NCBI GenBank assembly: GCA_021324735.1
Contig: JAJPIO010000009.1
Location: 124,001 to 188,000, forward strand
Source of the DNA: Bacteroidota bacterium
GTDB lineage: Bacteria > Bacteroidota > Ignavibacteria > Palsa-1295
Reading direction: 5' to 3'
Length of the DNA stretch: 64,000 bases
Position 1 is the stretch's first letter; each line of letters starts with the position of its first letter. Below are positions 36,076 to 45,563 of the stretch, one piece after another. The notes under the pieces were generated by a model. It was not told the origin of the DNA. It searched no databases and saw nothing but the letters and a program-made list of their open reading frames with translations. The position numbers and the translations under genes were made by a program.

Positions 36076-39000
36076 ATGGGTCAATATCGGGTTCTATGGG
36101 TAAAGGATAAAACGACATCCGAAGAGTCTATTCGGATCGAGCCAAAACTCACACATCGAGACGAAGTTTTTTTGCTCTTACATGCGGCTGTCGAAGTAGA
36201 GCACTCACTGATGCTGCAATACCTATATGCTGCATATAGCGTGCAGGATAGTGGACGATCTCCCAAAGAGACAGAATTTCTTCAAAACGCCAAAAGTACG
36301 CTCGTTGAAATTGCTAGGGAAGAGATGGGTCATTTCCTGACGGTCCTCAATCTTCTTTCCTTTCTTGGTGGTCCCGTAAATATTGGAAGAGAAGAATTAC
36401 CCTTTAATGGTAACTTGTATCCTTTTCCGTTTACGTTGGAACCGCTGTCTAAACTCTCCCTTGCCAAATATGTACTTGGAGAGATGCCCGCAAATCCTAA
36501 AGTAAATGTAGATAGAGTGAAAGAGCTGTTCGATAAAGAGTCCATGCCCATTGCATTTCATAGAGTGGGAAGACTCTATGCTCGGTTAAGTGATTTATTA
36601 CAAAGCTTGAAGTTATCTCTTGACGAGCCGATTAGAAGAGACGCCCAGACCGGGAATACAGACTGGGGTGCACCCAGGGATATTTTTGCTCTTAGGATAA
36701 CTTCCGTGGAAGAAGCTTTTCGTGCCGTGGAGGAAATTGATCGTCAAGGGGAAGGCATGCAGGACACCACTGGTGCTCCCTCACACTTCGAGCGATTTTA
36801 TAATTTATTTCAACAGTGGGAAGATATGGAAGCGACTGAAGGGTGGGCTAATTGGAGTCCGGCAAAACTCGTTCCTATCGACCCTTTTATCGATCGAGGA
36901 GATGTGAAAATATCGGGACAGGATAATGCCAATGCGATCACACATCCCGATTCTATTATCATTGCTGATTTATTAAACTTACGCTATCGAAAACTATTAG
37001 CACTCCTCCGGCACGTTACGTTTATTGGCAGTTCAGGTATTGTTTCCACGATTGAGCAGCGACACCGAGAAGAGCTTATTCAGTGGGCCCTGGATGACAT
37101 GCGCATAATAGCAGGTCTATCGTCTCTTCTTACAGAACTGCCGCGTAAAGATATAGAAAATAAGGACGAAGAGAGTGTGCTACGTGCAGCGCCCATCTTC
37201 GAGCTTCCATATTCTATCGAAGTACCTCAGAGCGCTGTCGGTCGATGGAGCTATCACCTTGAGATTGTCAAGACCATCAGGGATAAAATGTCTGAGGCCC
37301 AGGGGACCAATAATCCAATGGTTGTTCCGTTAATGTTGCAATCGTCTCCTTCTATTCTCGCGATAATTCAGACCCTGGAGCAGCGAATACAGGAAGCAGA
37401 AGACCGGAAGACACTCCCGGTAATTATCGTGGGTGCAGGTCCGGCTGGCCTTTCGGCCGCGGCGACTTTAATTCGCCGTGGAGTAAAAGTACATGTAATC
37501 GAACGTGCGAAAGAAACCGGGGGAAAGGTCAGCAGTGCCATGGAAGGTAGTCTCAGCACAGAACACGGGGTACACGGCTGGTGGATGAATTATAAAAACT
37601 TCGATAGGCTGCTAGAATGGTCCGGAATTGACCCTAATGATGTCTTGAAAGAAGCTGATGGCTCTGCGTTAGCGATAAGTACGGGGAAAATTGTCAAACT
37701 TCGTTTATTTCGGTGGAGTATTCCAAGTCCACTATTTCTAGCGCTACAAATTCTTCGGTCACCGTTATTTGGTTGGAAAGAGTTATTGAGGCTTATTCCC
37801 TTTACGCTTCATCTTTTGGCTTTTAAACATGAGACAAATTATGCAGAATATGACGGATTCTCCTTCCAGACCTTAATGGATCATTGTGGAGTACCGAAAA
37901 ATATTCAGCAATTAATGCTAAAGCCGTTTATTCTGTCTTTCGACTTCACGATTCCCGAGCGGGTTTCTGCTGCTTGCGGATTAAGCGGGCTACAGTTTTA
38001 TTTACTTCCGGACCAAAAATCGATATTAGCTCGCTGGGCTCGCGCTCTACCAGATACGGTTATTTATTCACCGATCATTTCCTCCATTATTCGCAAAGGA
38101 GGTACTGTATCGCTTTCAAAAACGGTTACAAATGTCTGTTCCGAGTTTGGCGCTGTCACCGGCGTTAACGCTCTTAGTGTAATTCAGTCTGACGCTCAAG
38201 TCGCAGAGACAGTTATCGGAAGCATTTCGATTTCCAGTATTCCAACTGATTCTTATCAAAAGTTTCAATTATCAAATCTAACTGTATATGTAGGCAAATT
38301 CAATGGCAATATCGTTGCCCTCAGTGCCCGATGTTCTCATGCCGGTTGTACTGTCGACTGGTCGCAAGAACAAAATTCATTCTTATGCCCATGTCACGGT
38401 GGGAAGTATGATGTGAATGGTAACGTCATTCAGCCACCTCCTCCCTCTTCGCTTACTGCTCTAACGAGCCGTCCAAATGGACAAATGATAGACATTCTTG
38501 GCCCGGTGACTAATGAATTTCTACCGGCACGAGATGTTATTCTTGCATGTGATTTAGAAGGGACGAGGTCGATTCTTGCAGCTACGAACAATGCTGATCA
38601 ATTAGTAAAACAAATTTGCTCTCTCGATACTAATCCGGTCATTGTGGTAAGGATTTGGTATAAAAAGGACCTTCATGCGATTGATTTGGAGAGCGCTGTT
38701 GCCTCTGGCTTTCGTTTTATTGATAATCTATTTCACGTTAATGACTTTGACATTCCGATCAGTACTGAAGGGTATGTAATTGAAGTACAATCGTATCGAG
38801 TCGATACTTATTTGAATCTTGATGATAAGGCAACCTTACAGTTGGCGATTTCAGATCTCAGTATTATCGATAAAGCATTTGGAGATGAAGATTCCATATT
38901 ACATTTTCGGATCAATCGACACCGTAATCTTTTTACCCGATATGGTCCCAATCAGGACCAACTTCGACCATCCGCTAAGACCGAATTGGACGGGCTTCTT

Positions 39001-39318
39001 CTTGCAGGAGATTGGACTCGCGCCGATTTTAGTGTTTGGATGCAGGAACGGGCTGTCGTATCGGGAATTCGCGCTGCCAACATTATTCTTTCTAGTCGCG
39101 GTTTAGCTAAGGAGCCTATTATTCGACTTCCTGAGGAAGGGCTGTTGCTTCGATTCTCACGAGTTGTTGCTCGAGCCCTTAAGAAGATACATCTAATTTC
39201 ATTACCGCAACAAAAGACATTAATAGAAAAGAAATCTAAGATCAAGTGGTTGAACTTTAGTGAGTTAAGTCCGACGATTCTAATACATAAACGAGATCGT
39301 CTTAAACGTCATAGTTAG
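36076..39318 (+). CDS. Ferritin-like + FAD desaturase/amine-oxidase + Rieske fusion enzyme
   Basis: Residues ~25-330 match the VioB/iminophenylpyruvate-dimer-synthase-type ferritin-like domain (LLHAAVEVEHSLMLQYLYAA, EIAREEMGHFL), with diiron-type Glu/His. At ~447 an FAD-binding oxidoreductase begins: VIIVGAGPAGLSAAATLIRR then EHGVHGWWMNYKNFDRLLEW, close in style to carotenoid desaturases and CrtU/CruE-like enzymes. A Rieske [2Fe-2S] domain is inserted at ~735-800 (CSHAGC ... CPCHGGKYD, with the disulfide Cys pair). The FAD fold then resumes, ending with LDGLLLAGDWTRADFSVWMQ at ~970. I recall that some CrtU-type proteins carry Rieske insertions; the N-terminal ferritin-like part is what seems unusual. 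A redox modification of a lipidic substrate is inferred. Confidence 0.85.
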   Translation: MGQYRVLWVKDKTTSEESIRIEPKLTHRDEVFLLLHAAVEVEHSLMLQYLYAAYSVQDSGRSPKETEFLQNAKSTLVEIAREEMGHFLTVLNLLSFLGGPVNIGREELPFNGNLYPFPFTLEPLSKLSLAKYVLGEMPANPKVNVDRVKELFDKESMPIAFHRVGRLYARLSDLLQSLKLSLDEPIRRDAQTGNTDWGAPRDIFALRITSVEEAFRAVEEIDRQGEGMQDTTGAPSHFERFYNLFQQWEDMEATEGWANWSPAKLVPIDPFIDRGDVKISGQDNANAITHPDSIIIADLLNLRYRKLLALLRHVTFIGSSGIVSTIEQRHREELIQWALDDMRIIAGLSSLLTELPRKDIENKDEESVLRAAPIFELPYSIEVPQSAVGRWSYHLEIVKTIRDKMSEAQGTNNPMVVPLMLQSSPSILAIIQTLEQRIQEAEDRKTLPVIIVGAGPAGLSAAATLIRRGVKVHVIERAKETGGKVSSAMEGSLSTEHGVHGWWMNYKNFDRLLEWSGIDPNDVLKEADGSALAISTGKIVKLRLFRWSIPSPLFLALQILRSPLFGWKELLRLIPFTLHLLAFKHETNYAEYDGFSFQTLMDHCGVPKNIQQLMLKPFILSFDFTIPERVSAACGLSGLQFYLLPDQKSILARWARALPDTVIYSPIISSIIRKGGTVSLSKTVTNVCSEFGAVTGVNALSVIQSDAQVAETVIGSISISSIPTDSYQKFQLSNLTVYVGKFNGNIVALSARCSHAGCTVDWSQEQNSFLCPCHGGKYDVNGNVIQPPPPSSLTALTSRPNGQMIDILGPVTNEFLPARDVILACDLEGTRSILAATNNADQLVKQICSLDTNPVIVVRIWYKKDLHAIDLESAVASGFRFIDNLFHVNDFDIPISTEGYVIEVQSYRVDTYLNLDDKATLQLAISDLSIIDKAFGDEDSILHFRINRHRNLFTRYGPNQDQLRPSAKTELDGLLLAGDWTRADFSVWMQERAVVSGIRAANIILSSRGLAKEPIIRLPEEGLLLRFSRVVARALKKIHLISLPQQKTLIEKKSKIKWLNFSELSPTILIHKRDRLKRHS

Positions 39319-39505
39319 CAGAATTCAAAGCTCTCCAGCCTTTTCTCTTTAATTGATTTCTTACAGCAACTACTCTATTTTTGCGAACAATATTTTTGAA
39401 GGAGGTTAGAATTATCATATATTCGTATGACTAAGTAAGTCAAACATCCTTCGTTAAAGTGGGTGGATATACACTTAAAGGTCCTCAAAGTAACTCACGC
39501 CAATG

Positions 39506-39718
39506 CTAACTGTTCTCTTCAAAGAGAAGCGGAAGTTTGACCTTAAGAGCTTTACCGATCGCGGCAAGCGTCTTGATCGATACATTCTCACGTCCGCGCT
39601 CCAACTCGCCCAGATAGGCTGGACTCACATCCGAATGTTCGGCGAGCTTCTCAATGCTCCACTTTTTTATGGTGCGGTACTTGCGAATATTTTGACCGAC
39701 GAGAAGAAGAACGTCCAA
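39506..39718 (-). CDS. XRE-family HTH regulator
   Basis: A 70-residue Cro/CI-type protein: GQNIRKYRTIKKWSIEKLAE then VSPAYLGELERGRENVSIKT. No ATG or GTG lies between the upstream in-frame stop and the domain, so TTG 39718 is the likely start. The overlapping plus-strand track ORF (39503-39832) is a shadow. It is divergent to the three-gene secreted-protein operon, and palindromes in between look like its operators. Confidence 0.88.
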   Translation of the reverse strand: MDVLLLVGQNIRKYRTIKKWSIEKLAEHSDVSPAYLGELERGRENVSIKTLAAIGKALKVKLPLLFEENS

Positions 39719-39790
39719 AAAATAAACAAGATAGCGGAATGTAATAGTCTACGCCAGTCTCTATACCGACTACTCGACGATTTTTTGTAT

Positions 39791-39840
39791 TATCTTTGTG
39801 CCACAAGGTCACAAATGGGTGACCACCGGTAACCATTTGC
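39791..39840 (+). promoter_or_regulatory. Promoter -7 element and operator palindromes for the T9SS operon
   Basis: TATCTTTG at 39791-39798 fits the Bacteroidota -7 box TAnnTTTG. Just downstream GGTCAC-AAATGG-GTGACC (39807-39824) is a perfect 6-bp inverted repeat, and GGTAACC with a mirrored CAAATGG/CCATTTG follows to 39840. The placement overlapping the presumed transcription start suits repression by the XRE protein. Confidence 0.55.
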
Positions 39841-39890
39841 GAGTTGGATGGTCTATTCTCGCAGAGCTTTTGTAAACTAATGGAGGTCAA

Positions 39891-42800
39891 ATGAAGAAGT
39901 ACCTGTGTCTCGTCCTGCTCTTATTGAACGCATCTCGAATTGCTCACAGCCAAGGCAGCTATCTGGAAAGTGTAAAGCATACCAGACCACGTTTTGGCGA
40001 CCAAACAGGTTTTGTTCTTATTGCAGGCGGAGGCGATCGGTGGCCGTTCAGTTGGCCTACTTGGGACAGCACGCGAAGTCAGGGGTGGCCGCCGACGACC
40101 CCAACGAGCTTACAGTACAGCGATCACTACCGTTTCAACGATCCGTTGGTCCACGATACCGTGGGAATGAATGGTATTAATGATGGTGGCCTTTGGGTAA
40201 CACTTCGCGACACTGGTTCATGGATCAATTCACTTATAGGAAATGATAAGGCATCTTGGTTTGATGCAACGCCTGATACCCTCGTAAAGGACCCACGAGA
40301 ACCGCTCAGTTCTTATATTAAAGTCTCTATGACAGGCGAAGATGCAGTAATGTTAAATGCTCTATGTATTCGATTTGAGTGCGAGCGCCATCACAGAGCG
40401 ACATCTACTTCTTGGGACGATTCGGATTTTGCTGAATATGCCGGATTTGTTACTGATTCAACCACAACTCTTATTGGTCATGATACTTTGGACAGTAGAG
40501 GCCAAGCCACATTCCCTCTTTGGTTGCGGGGGACGTTGAGAGCGGCAGATACCCTTCATACTTTAGTTCGGATGTACAAAGGAACCGATGCGGCAGGACT
40601 ATTTGAAAATCGTCTTTCAATGCCAACGTTTTTATCGAGTAGTCCTTATTGGCATCCCGACCTATCGAATAGGAAGCTAGTTATTTCTGCCCGAATTAGA
40701 TTGGATAGTATGAATGCTGCTGACACTCTTTCAAAACTTCTTGCCCTTAGTTCTCCAAAGAATGCTTTTTCAATCAAAGTATTGGAACGAAATGGGAGCA
40801 GCTTCCAGCCACTACTAAGCGATACCTTTACAATTACGACAGCAAACTTTCCTCATGCGGGAAATAATTTCGATACGCTTTTTACGTTTCCGTTTTTGGC
40901 GAATTTAACAAATGACTCTATAAAGATTCAGATGTACTGGTTTGGTAACGCCTCGCTTAGTGCCGATTATATCGATATTATGACTGATTCCTGCGGTGTA
41001 GATGACACTACAAAAGATGCGGCTGGATTGCTTGCTATTCAAGATAAGCCAGCAAGTGATTTCGTTCGCTATAATGGTGGCCGCTTTGTCGGATATAATT
41101 ATCTTGTGAATCATGGTGGAATCGATACCGTCATTAATCGACTCTTTAAACCTTATGACAGCCTCGCAAATTTTACATGGACGGACGAAGATCCGCCGGG
41201 ATGGGGAAGTGTCGATTTTCAGAAGCGCTTTGCAAAGCGTTTGCGTGATCTGACGAACATTGAGTATATCCATTACATTGATAGTGCAGGGCTGGGAATG
41301 ACAGGCGATCCACATGCGCGTTGGTGGTGGTACCCTGGGGTCGCCAGCATTCCAACGGCATATTTAGAAGGGGTAAGTAGAGGATGGTTTGACTCTTCCA
41401 AATATGCTGACCCACGATACTTCGCCTTAGAAGAATACAGATGGAACTTCACTACGCCGTTGCCACGGCGGATTACCGCGATGGATACGGTATCACTGCA
41501 TAATTGGGTGAACAACCATGCTCGCCAATGGGCAGTCTGGGCTTGGGGAGCAAATGGTGCGCCTGGAGTTGAGATTACTCCTTACAAATATTACAATAGA
41601 GATTTTTATACTAAGTGCTCACAAGATTCAACACTCGCCGGTCTCATTGATGATCTTCGTTGGGCAAAACGAGTAACGGAGAGAACTAAAAAACCTGGTT
41701 TCCATCAACGATTTTTCGTCGCACTCCAATCGGGTGCAACTGCCAATATTTATGATTCAACAAATGCGGCCCAACACGCCGGATTTCCAGGCTTACGAGA
41801 TATGACCGGCGCCGAGTGGAAAGCAAGCGCCCATTTAACTGTGGCACTCGGCGCATCGGGAATTATCCCGTATGAAGGTGTTCTTGGAGCGCCTGCTGGG
41901 CAATCCACCATCGCGGCGGTTGATGGTGGATTATGCAGTCCATGGGGGTATCATGATTCCGAATTTGTGCATGTATCAAATTTAGATGATGAAGCCTATA
42001 CAGGAACCCATGATGAAGATGTATGGATGGGCTGGAATGAGCGGTTCGATACTGCGGCTAAAGTATTCCCTTTACTTAGATTGTATGGGGACACTTTGTT
42101 GAAGTGCAATTGGCTGGGAGATTATCGAGCCTATGAAACTTCTCCCGGCAGTTCTATCCCATTCTACGATACCATTCGGGCCGCTGACGACAGTAATAGG
42201 TTAGACCGGTATAGCAAGATCAAGGATACGAACCGGACCTACGCTTTTGTGTCCGTGTGGCAAGACACGCTAACTAAGGACACGTTGCTCTACATCGTTA
42301 ACATGCGGACCGACGACTCGTGGGATACCACCGGCAACTGTTCGATGCAAGATCGCCGCTACATCTCGATGCGGCTCAAAGCAAACCACATGGTCACCGA
42401 TGTTGCCGATATTGGTCTTATCGGTTCTTACAAGGTCGTGAATAATTACGTGGATGTTAGCAGTCCTTCCACAGACTCCTTAAAAGTATGGCTCCTTCCT
42501 GGAGACGGTGTGCTAGTGAGGCTATCACCGGCCAAGCTTATGCCGGTCGCGATCGATTTTCCGAAGACTGATACTGCAACGCATGATTACTACAATCACG
42601 GCTACATTCAGTTCGACCGTCCGCTTGATGGCGTGGAGTCAAAGAGCAGTCCGACTACATGGCGTGTGCCGTCAGCAACGAAGCATTATGCTGTCGGTGT
42701 GCCGGACACCAGCACCGTCACATTTCGGCAAGATTCATTGCTCTATCGCCGGTTCGATACAATTCGGCCTGAGCGATGGAGACATCAGAACTGGTCGGAT

Positions 42801-45563
42801 GTCAATGGCCAGCATTACGGATTCCAACGGCATCTTACTCCGATTCTCTCTGGAAGTAGCCGCCCCGGACAAACTGGGCTTGACTCGATCGCACACTGGT
42901 TCTCGGTCAGCACCGATCTCGAAGGACTTGGGGGCGGCGGCAATTTCAAATTCAACGATCCGTTTTTTGTGGACGCCTCTTACAACAATCAGTCCGGTTT
43001 TACGGTGAAGTCGAATCCCTTTATTCTCGACAGCACCATTCTATCTGATCCTGGAGTGCCGGGTAGCCCACTGGCATCACATACGCAGCATTATGGTGGC
43101 GTGTTCAGAAAGCAACATCTTCTGTCATTCGACACCTCTCCTGGCTATTCGCTCCACGCTTACCAGAAGTTTACCTGGTTCTGGCTAACGGGATTAGATA
43201 CACTTCCGACATGGCAAGACTGGTCGTTTCTGGGATGGTGGCGAAACGATAGCCTGCTGGGTACGACAGCAGATAGTAATAAGTGGTTGCCATTCTGCCT
43301 CTCATCGGAGACTCCGATCACGATCCTGAAGGACAGTGCATCATACGTCGCTCACTATAAGGCCCACAATGAGGCATATCTCACATCTGGTTCAAAGGAC
43401 ACGGGCTATGGTTTTAACAACCAGCGTAAGATGGTCTATATCGGTCGTGATTCTACCAACCGGGGATGGTATCGAAACGTCTTTACCTCAGCCGGTCGAA
43501 TATATACGGCGAGTGGTCGCGATGGGGATTATGTGCCACCGTATGCCGACTTCTGGACCAATTGGCGACCGGAAGAACTGGTGAGCGATTGGAATAATAC
43601 TCATGCGTCGTTCCCGGCTCTTGCCATGCACAAGTTCGGTGGCGATACGATCTTTTCGATCGTGTACCAGCAGATGGTCGATACCGCTAGGCATTATATG
43701 GGTATCATGCACGCCTATAAGGATTCGAACGGTCATTGGTGGAGCGAGCGCGTGGATAGTGATTCGAGTGGCAATGTTTCCACCGAAGCGACACCGGTTA
43801 TCGCTCGTGTCGATGCACCCGGTTCTCCAGGAGCTAGAGGCGACGTGATCGCCTGGACTCAAAGTGATGGTATTCACCTGCGGGCGATCGCAACCAACAA
43901 GGGGAAAATGGTAAACCAATCGAGCGAGCGAATCTATTTGGATACGACAGCAAAATATCCAACGGTCTGGGCTGGCGATAGCTCGAGCACTCACGATACC
44001 AGTTTTGTGATTTTCGTCTGGGGCACTGATACAATGCGTCTTCCGGGCCGTGACACATGGACGCCGTTCTGGATTGCATGGCAGCAGCGTCATGCGTGCC
44101 CGCCACCGCCTGCACAGCGTCCTCCGGGAGCCACAACCGTGTGGGACATCTTAGTCCAAAAACTCCAACTCCACCAGATCGAAATTGCTGGTATTACCTA
44201 CTGGGAGTATATCGATACACTTCCCGGCGAGCCGGTCGATACGGTTAGTTACACTGTATGGCCACAAAGTTATAACAACTTCCGTCCGTGCCTTTCGGGA
44301 TTGAATTCCGCAGATACCTGTACGGTAATGGTGGCGTATGAATCGGACGAGTACCTTCCCACCGCAGGGCCATTTCAGGGAGTCACGGTGGCGAAGACCC
44401 GATCGCCTGGACTTCCATGGACGAAATCGGTCCATATCACTGCTCCCCCAGGGCATTACTACGGACAGCCGTCCCTTCAGGTAACGAAGTATAAGCAGGA
44501 TACCGTGCAGACGTATTATTTTTATTCCGTTGCATTCGAAGACAATAGCAACTCCGTCTGGAACTGCGCTTTGGATAGCAATACGTTCCGTGTGACCATC
44601 GAAAACTTTAGTGCTGTACATAGTCCACAGCTATCGGTCGAAGCGGACGGACAGGATTCGAACGTTCGACGGACCTCATTGGACTTCAGCACTCCAGCCA
44701 ACCTGGAGAATGGGCGCATGGGATTATTCAAAATGAACGTCAACCATGGCACACTCCAAGAGTACCGTCAGGTCTCCGAACAGGATGATAGTGACAGCTA
44801 TTGGGTGACTCACGGCATGGGAGAACTCATAGTTGATAATGGCTCGGTGGTAACACCGCTCGATCTCATCTACCGGCCCGACACGCTCGGCATCGATTCA
44901 GCCCATCCGGCATCCTGGTTTATGAGGACGGAAACCTTCACCCTACCGGCCACAGGGAGCTTCTACTATACACCGTGGATCGCGACTTCAAACGATACTC
45001 AGTATTTTAGTTTGCATCACGACCCGGTGGTCTATTATCTCGGCTTCTACGATACCACGGGTAGTCTGCTTACGGTCCTGGACTCGATCGGAATCAGCGA
45101 TTCAGTTCGTTCCATCGCTCCGGCCATGAGGACGATCACTCTTGATTATCCGAAGGACTGGCCGGGATTTGTGGCACTCTCCCGCAACCGAGGCAAACTC
45201 CGCGATAGTGGCGCAAAGGTGCAGGACATTATTACTCCACGGAGATTCTCGGCTGAGAAACAGCGCGCAAAAGGACTAACGGCTGTAAACCCGGAAGATG
45301 TGGTGATAGCGACCGATCCCAATCCATTCCGCGATTATACGACCGTAGATTTTGTACTGCCTCAGGAAGCCGTGGTGACGATCGAGGTTCAGGACGCGCT
45401 CGGCAAAGAGATCGGCAAACTGATGGATTGTCAGGTGCTACATGCCGGTGAGCATACCATTAACTGGCATCCATCGAAATTGGGGCTTCCGAGCGGGGTT
45501 TATACCGTGGTACTCCATTACGGTAACTCGGCCTATACTTCCCGTGTTATTTATATGAAGTAA
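39891..45563 (+). CDS. 1890-residue secreted protein with T9SS C-terminal sorting domain
   Basis: GGAGGT precedes the ATG. The signal peptide is MKKYLCLVLLLLNASRIAHSQ. The C-terminus (DPNPFRDYTTVDFVLPQEAV ... LPSGVYTVVLHYGNSAYTSR) is a T9SS sorting domain. The body is rich in Trp, Asp and Ser/Thr, as in extracellular beta-sandwich or carbohydrate-binding proteins; the middle contains HARWWWYPGVASIPTAYLEG and EYRWNFTTPLPRR. No catalytic family is recognised. Codon choice shifts: up to about 42.2 kb the gene is AT-leaning, and after that clearly GC-richer, as if joined from two sources. It is the first gene of a three-gene operon. Confidence 0.87.
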   Translation: MKKYLCLVLLLLNASRIAHSQGSYLESVKHTRPRFGDQTGFVLIAGGGDRWPFSWPTWDSTRSQGWPPTTPTSLQYSDHYRFNDPLVHDTVGMNGINDGGLWVTLRDTGSWINSLIGNDKASWFDATPDTLVKDPREPLSSYIKVSMTGEDAVMLNALCIRFECERHHRATSTSWDDSDFAEYAGFVTDSTTTLIGHDTLDSRGQATFPLWLRGTLRAADTLHTLVRMYKGTDAAGLFENRLSMPTFLSSSPYWHPDLSNRKLVISARIRLDSMNAADTLSKLLALSSPKNAFSIKVLERNGSSFQPLLSDTFTITTANFPHAGNNFDTLFTFPFLANLTNDSIKIQMYWFGNASLSADYIDIMTDSCGVDDTTKDAAGLLAIQDKPASDFVRYNGGRFVGYNYLVNHGGIDTVINRLFKPYDSLANFTWTDEDPPGWGSVDFQKRFAKRLRDLTNIEYIHYIDSAGLGMTGDPHARWWWYPGVASIPTAYLEGVSRGWFDSSKYADPRYFALEEYRWNFTTPLPRRITAMDTVSLHNWVNNHARQWAVWAWGANGAPGVEITPYKYYNRDFYTKCSQDSTLAGLIDDLRWAKRVTERTKKPGFHQRFFVALQSGATANIYDSTNAAQHAGFPGLRDMTGAEWKASAHLTVALGASGIIPYEGVLGAPAGQSTIAAVDGGLCSPWGYHDSEFVHVSNLDDEAYTGTHDEDVWMGWNERFDTAAKVFPLLRLYGDTLLKCNWLGDYRAYETSPGSSIPFYDTIRAADDSNRLDRYSKIKDTNRTYAFVSVWQDTLTKDTLLYIVNMRTDDSWDTTGNCSMQDRRYISMRLKANHMVTDVADIGLIGSYKVVNNYVDVSSPSTDSLKVWLLPGDGVLVRLSPAKLMPVAIDFPKTDTATHDYYNHGYIQFDRPLDGVESKSSPTTWRVPSATKHYAVGVPDTSTVTFRQDSLLYRRFDTIRPERWRHQNWSDVNGQHYGFQRHLTPILSGSSRPGQTGLDSIAHWFSVSTDLEGLGGGGNFKFNDPFFVDASYNNQSGFTVKSNPFILDSTILSDPGVPGSPLASHTQHYGGVFRKQHLLSFDTSPGYSLHAYQKFTWFWLTGLDTLPTWQDWSFLGWWRNDSLLGTTADSNKWLPFCLSSETPITILKDSASYVAHYKAHNEAYLTSGSKDTGYGFNNQRKMVYIGRDSTNRGWYRNVFTSAGRIYTASGRDGDYVPPYADFWTNWRPEELVSDWNNTHASFPALAMHKFGGDTIFSIVYQQMVDTARHYMGIMHAYKDSNGHWWSERVDSDSSGNVSTEATPVIARVDAPGSPGARGDVIAWTQSDGIHLRAIATNKGKMVNQSSERIYLDTTAKYPTVWAGDSSSTHDTSFVIFVWGTDTMRLPGRDTWTPFWIAWQQRHACPPPPAQRPPGATTVWDILVQKLQLHQIEIAGITYWEYIDTLPGEPVDTVSYTVWPQSYNNFRPCLSGLNSADTCTVMVAYESDEYLPTAGPFQGVTVAKTRSPGLPWTKSVHITAPPGHYYGQPSLQVTKYKQDTVQTYYFYSVAFEDNSNSVWNCALDSNTFRVTIENFSAVHSPQLSVEADGQDSNVRRTSLDFSTPANLENGRMGLFKMNVNHGTLQEYRQVSEQDDSDSYWVTHGMGELIVDNGSVVTPLDLIYRPDTLGIDSAHPASWFMRTETFTLPATGSFYYTPWIATSNDTQYFSLHHDPVVYYLGFYDTTGSLLTVLDSIGISDSVRSIAPAMRTITLDYPKDWPGFVALSRNRGKLRDSGAKVQDIITPRRFSAEKQRAKGLTAVNPEDVVIATDPNPFRDYTTVDFVLPQEAVVTIEVQDALGKEIGKLMDCQVLHAGEHTINWHPSKLGLPSGVYTVVLHYGNSAYTSRVIYMK

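Noticed and set aside
29973-39318. A standard carotenoid operon
   Set aside because: There is no phytoene synthase, lycopene cyclase or ketolase; only the CrtC-like and desaturase-like genes recall carotenoid enzymes.
39503-39832. 109-residue plus-strand ORF opposite the XRE gene
   Set aside because: It is antisense to a clear XRE HTH and has no domain pattern or ribosome site.
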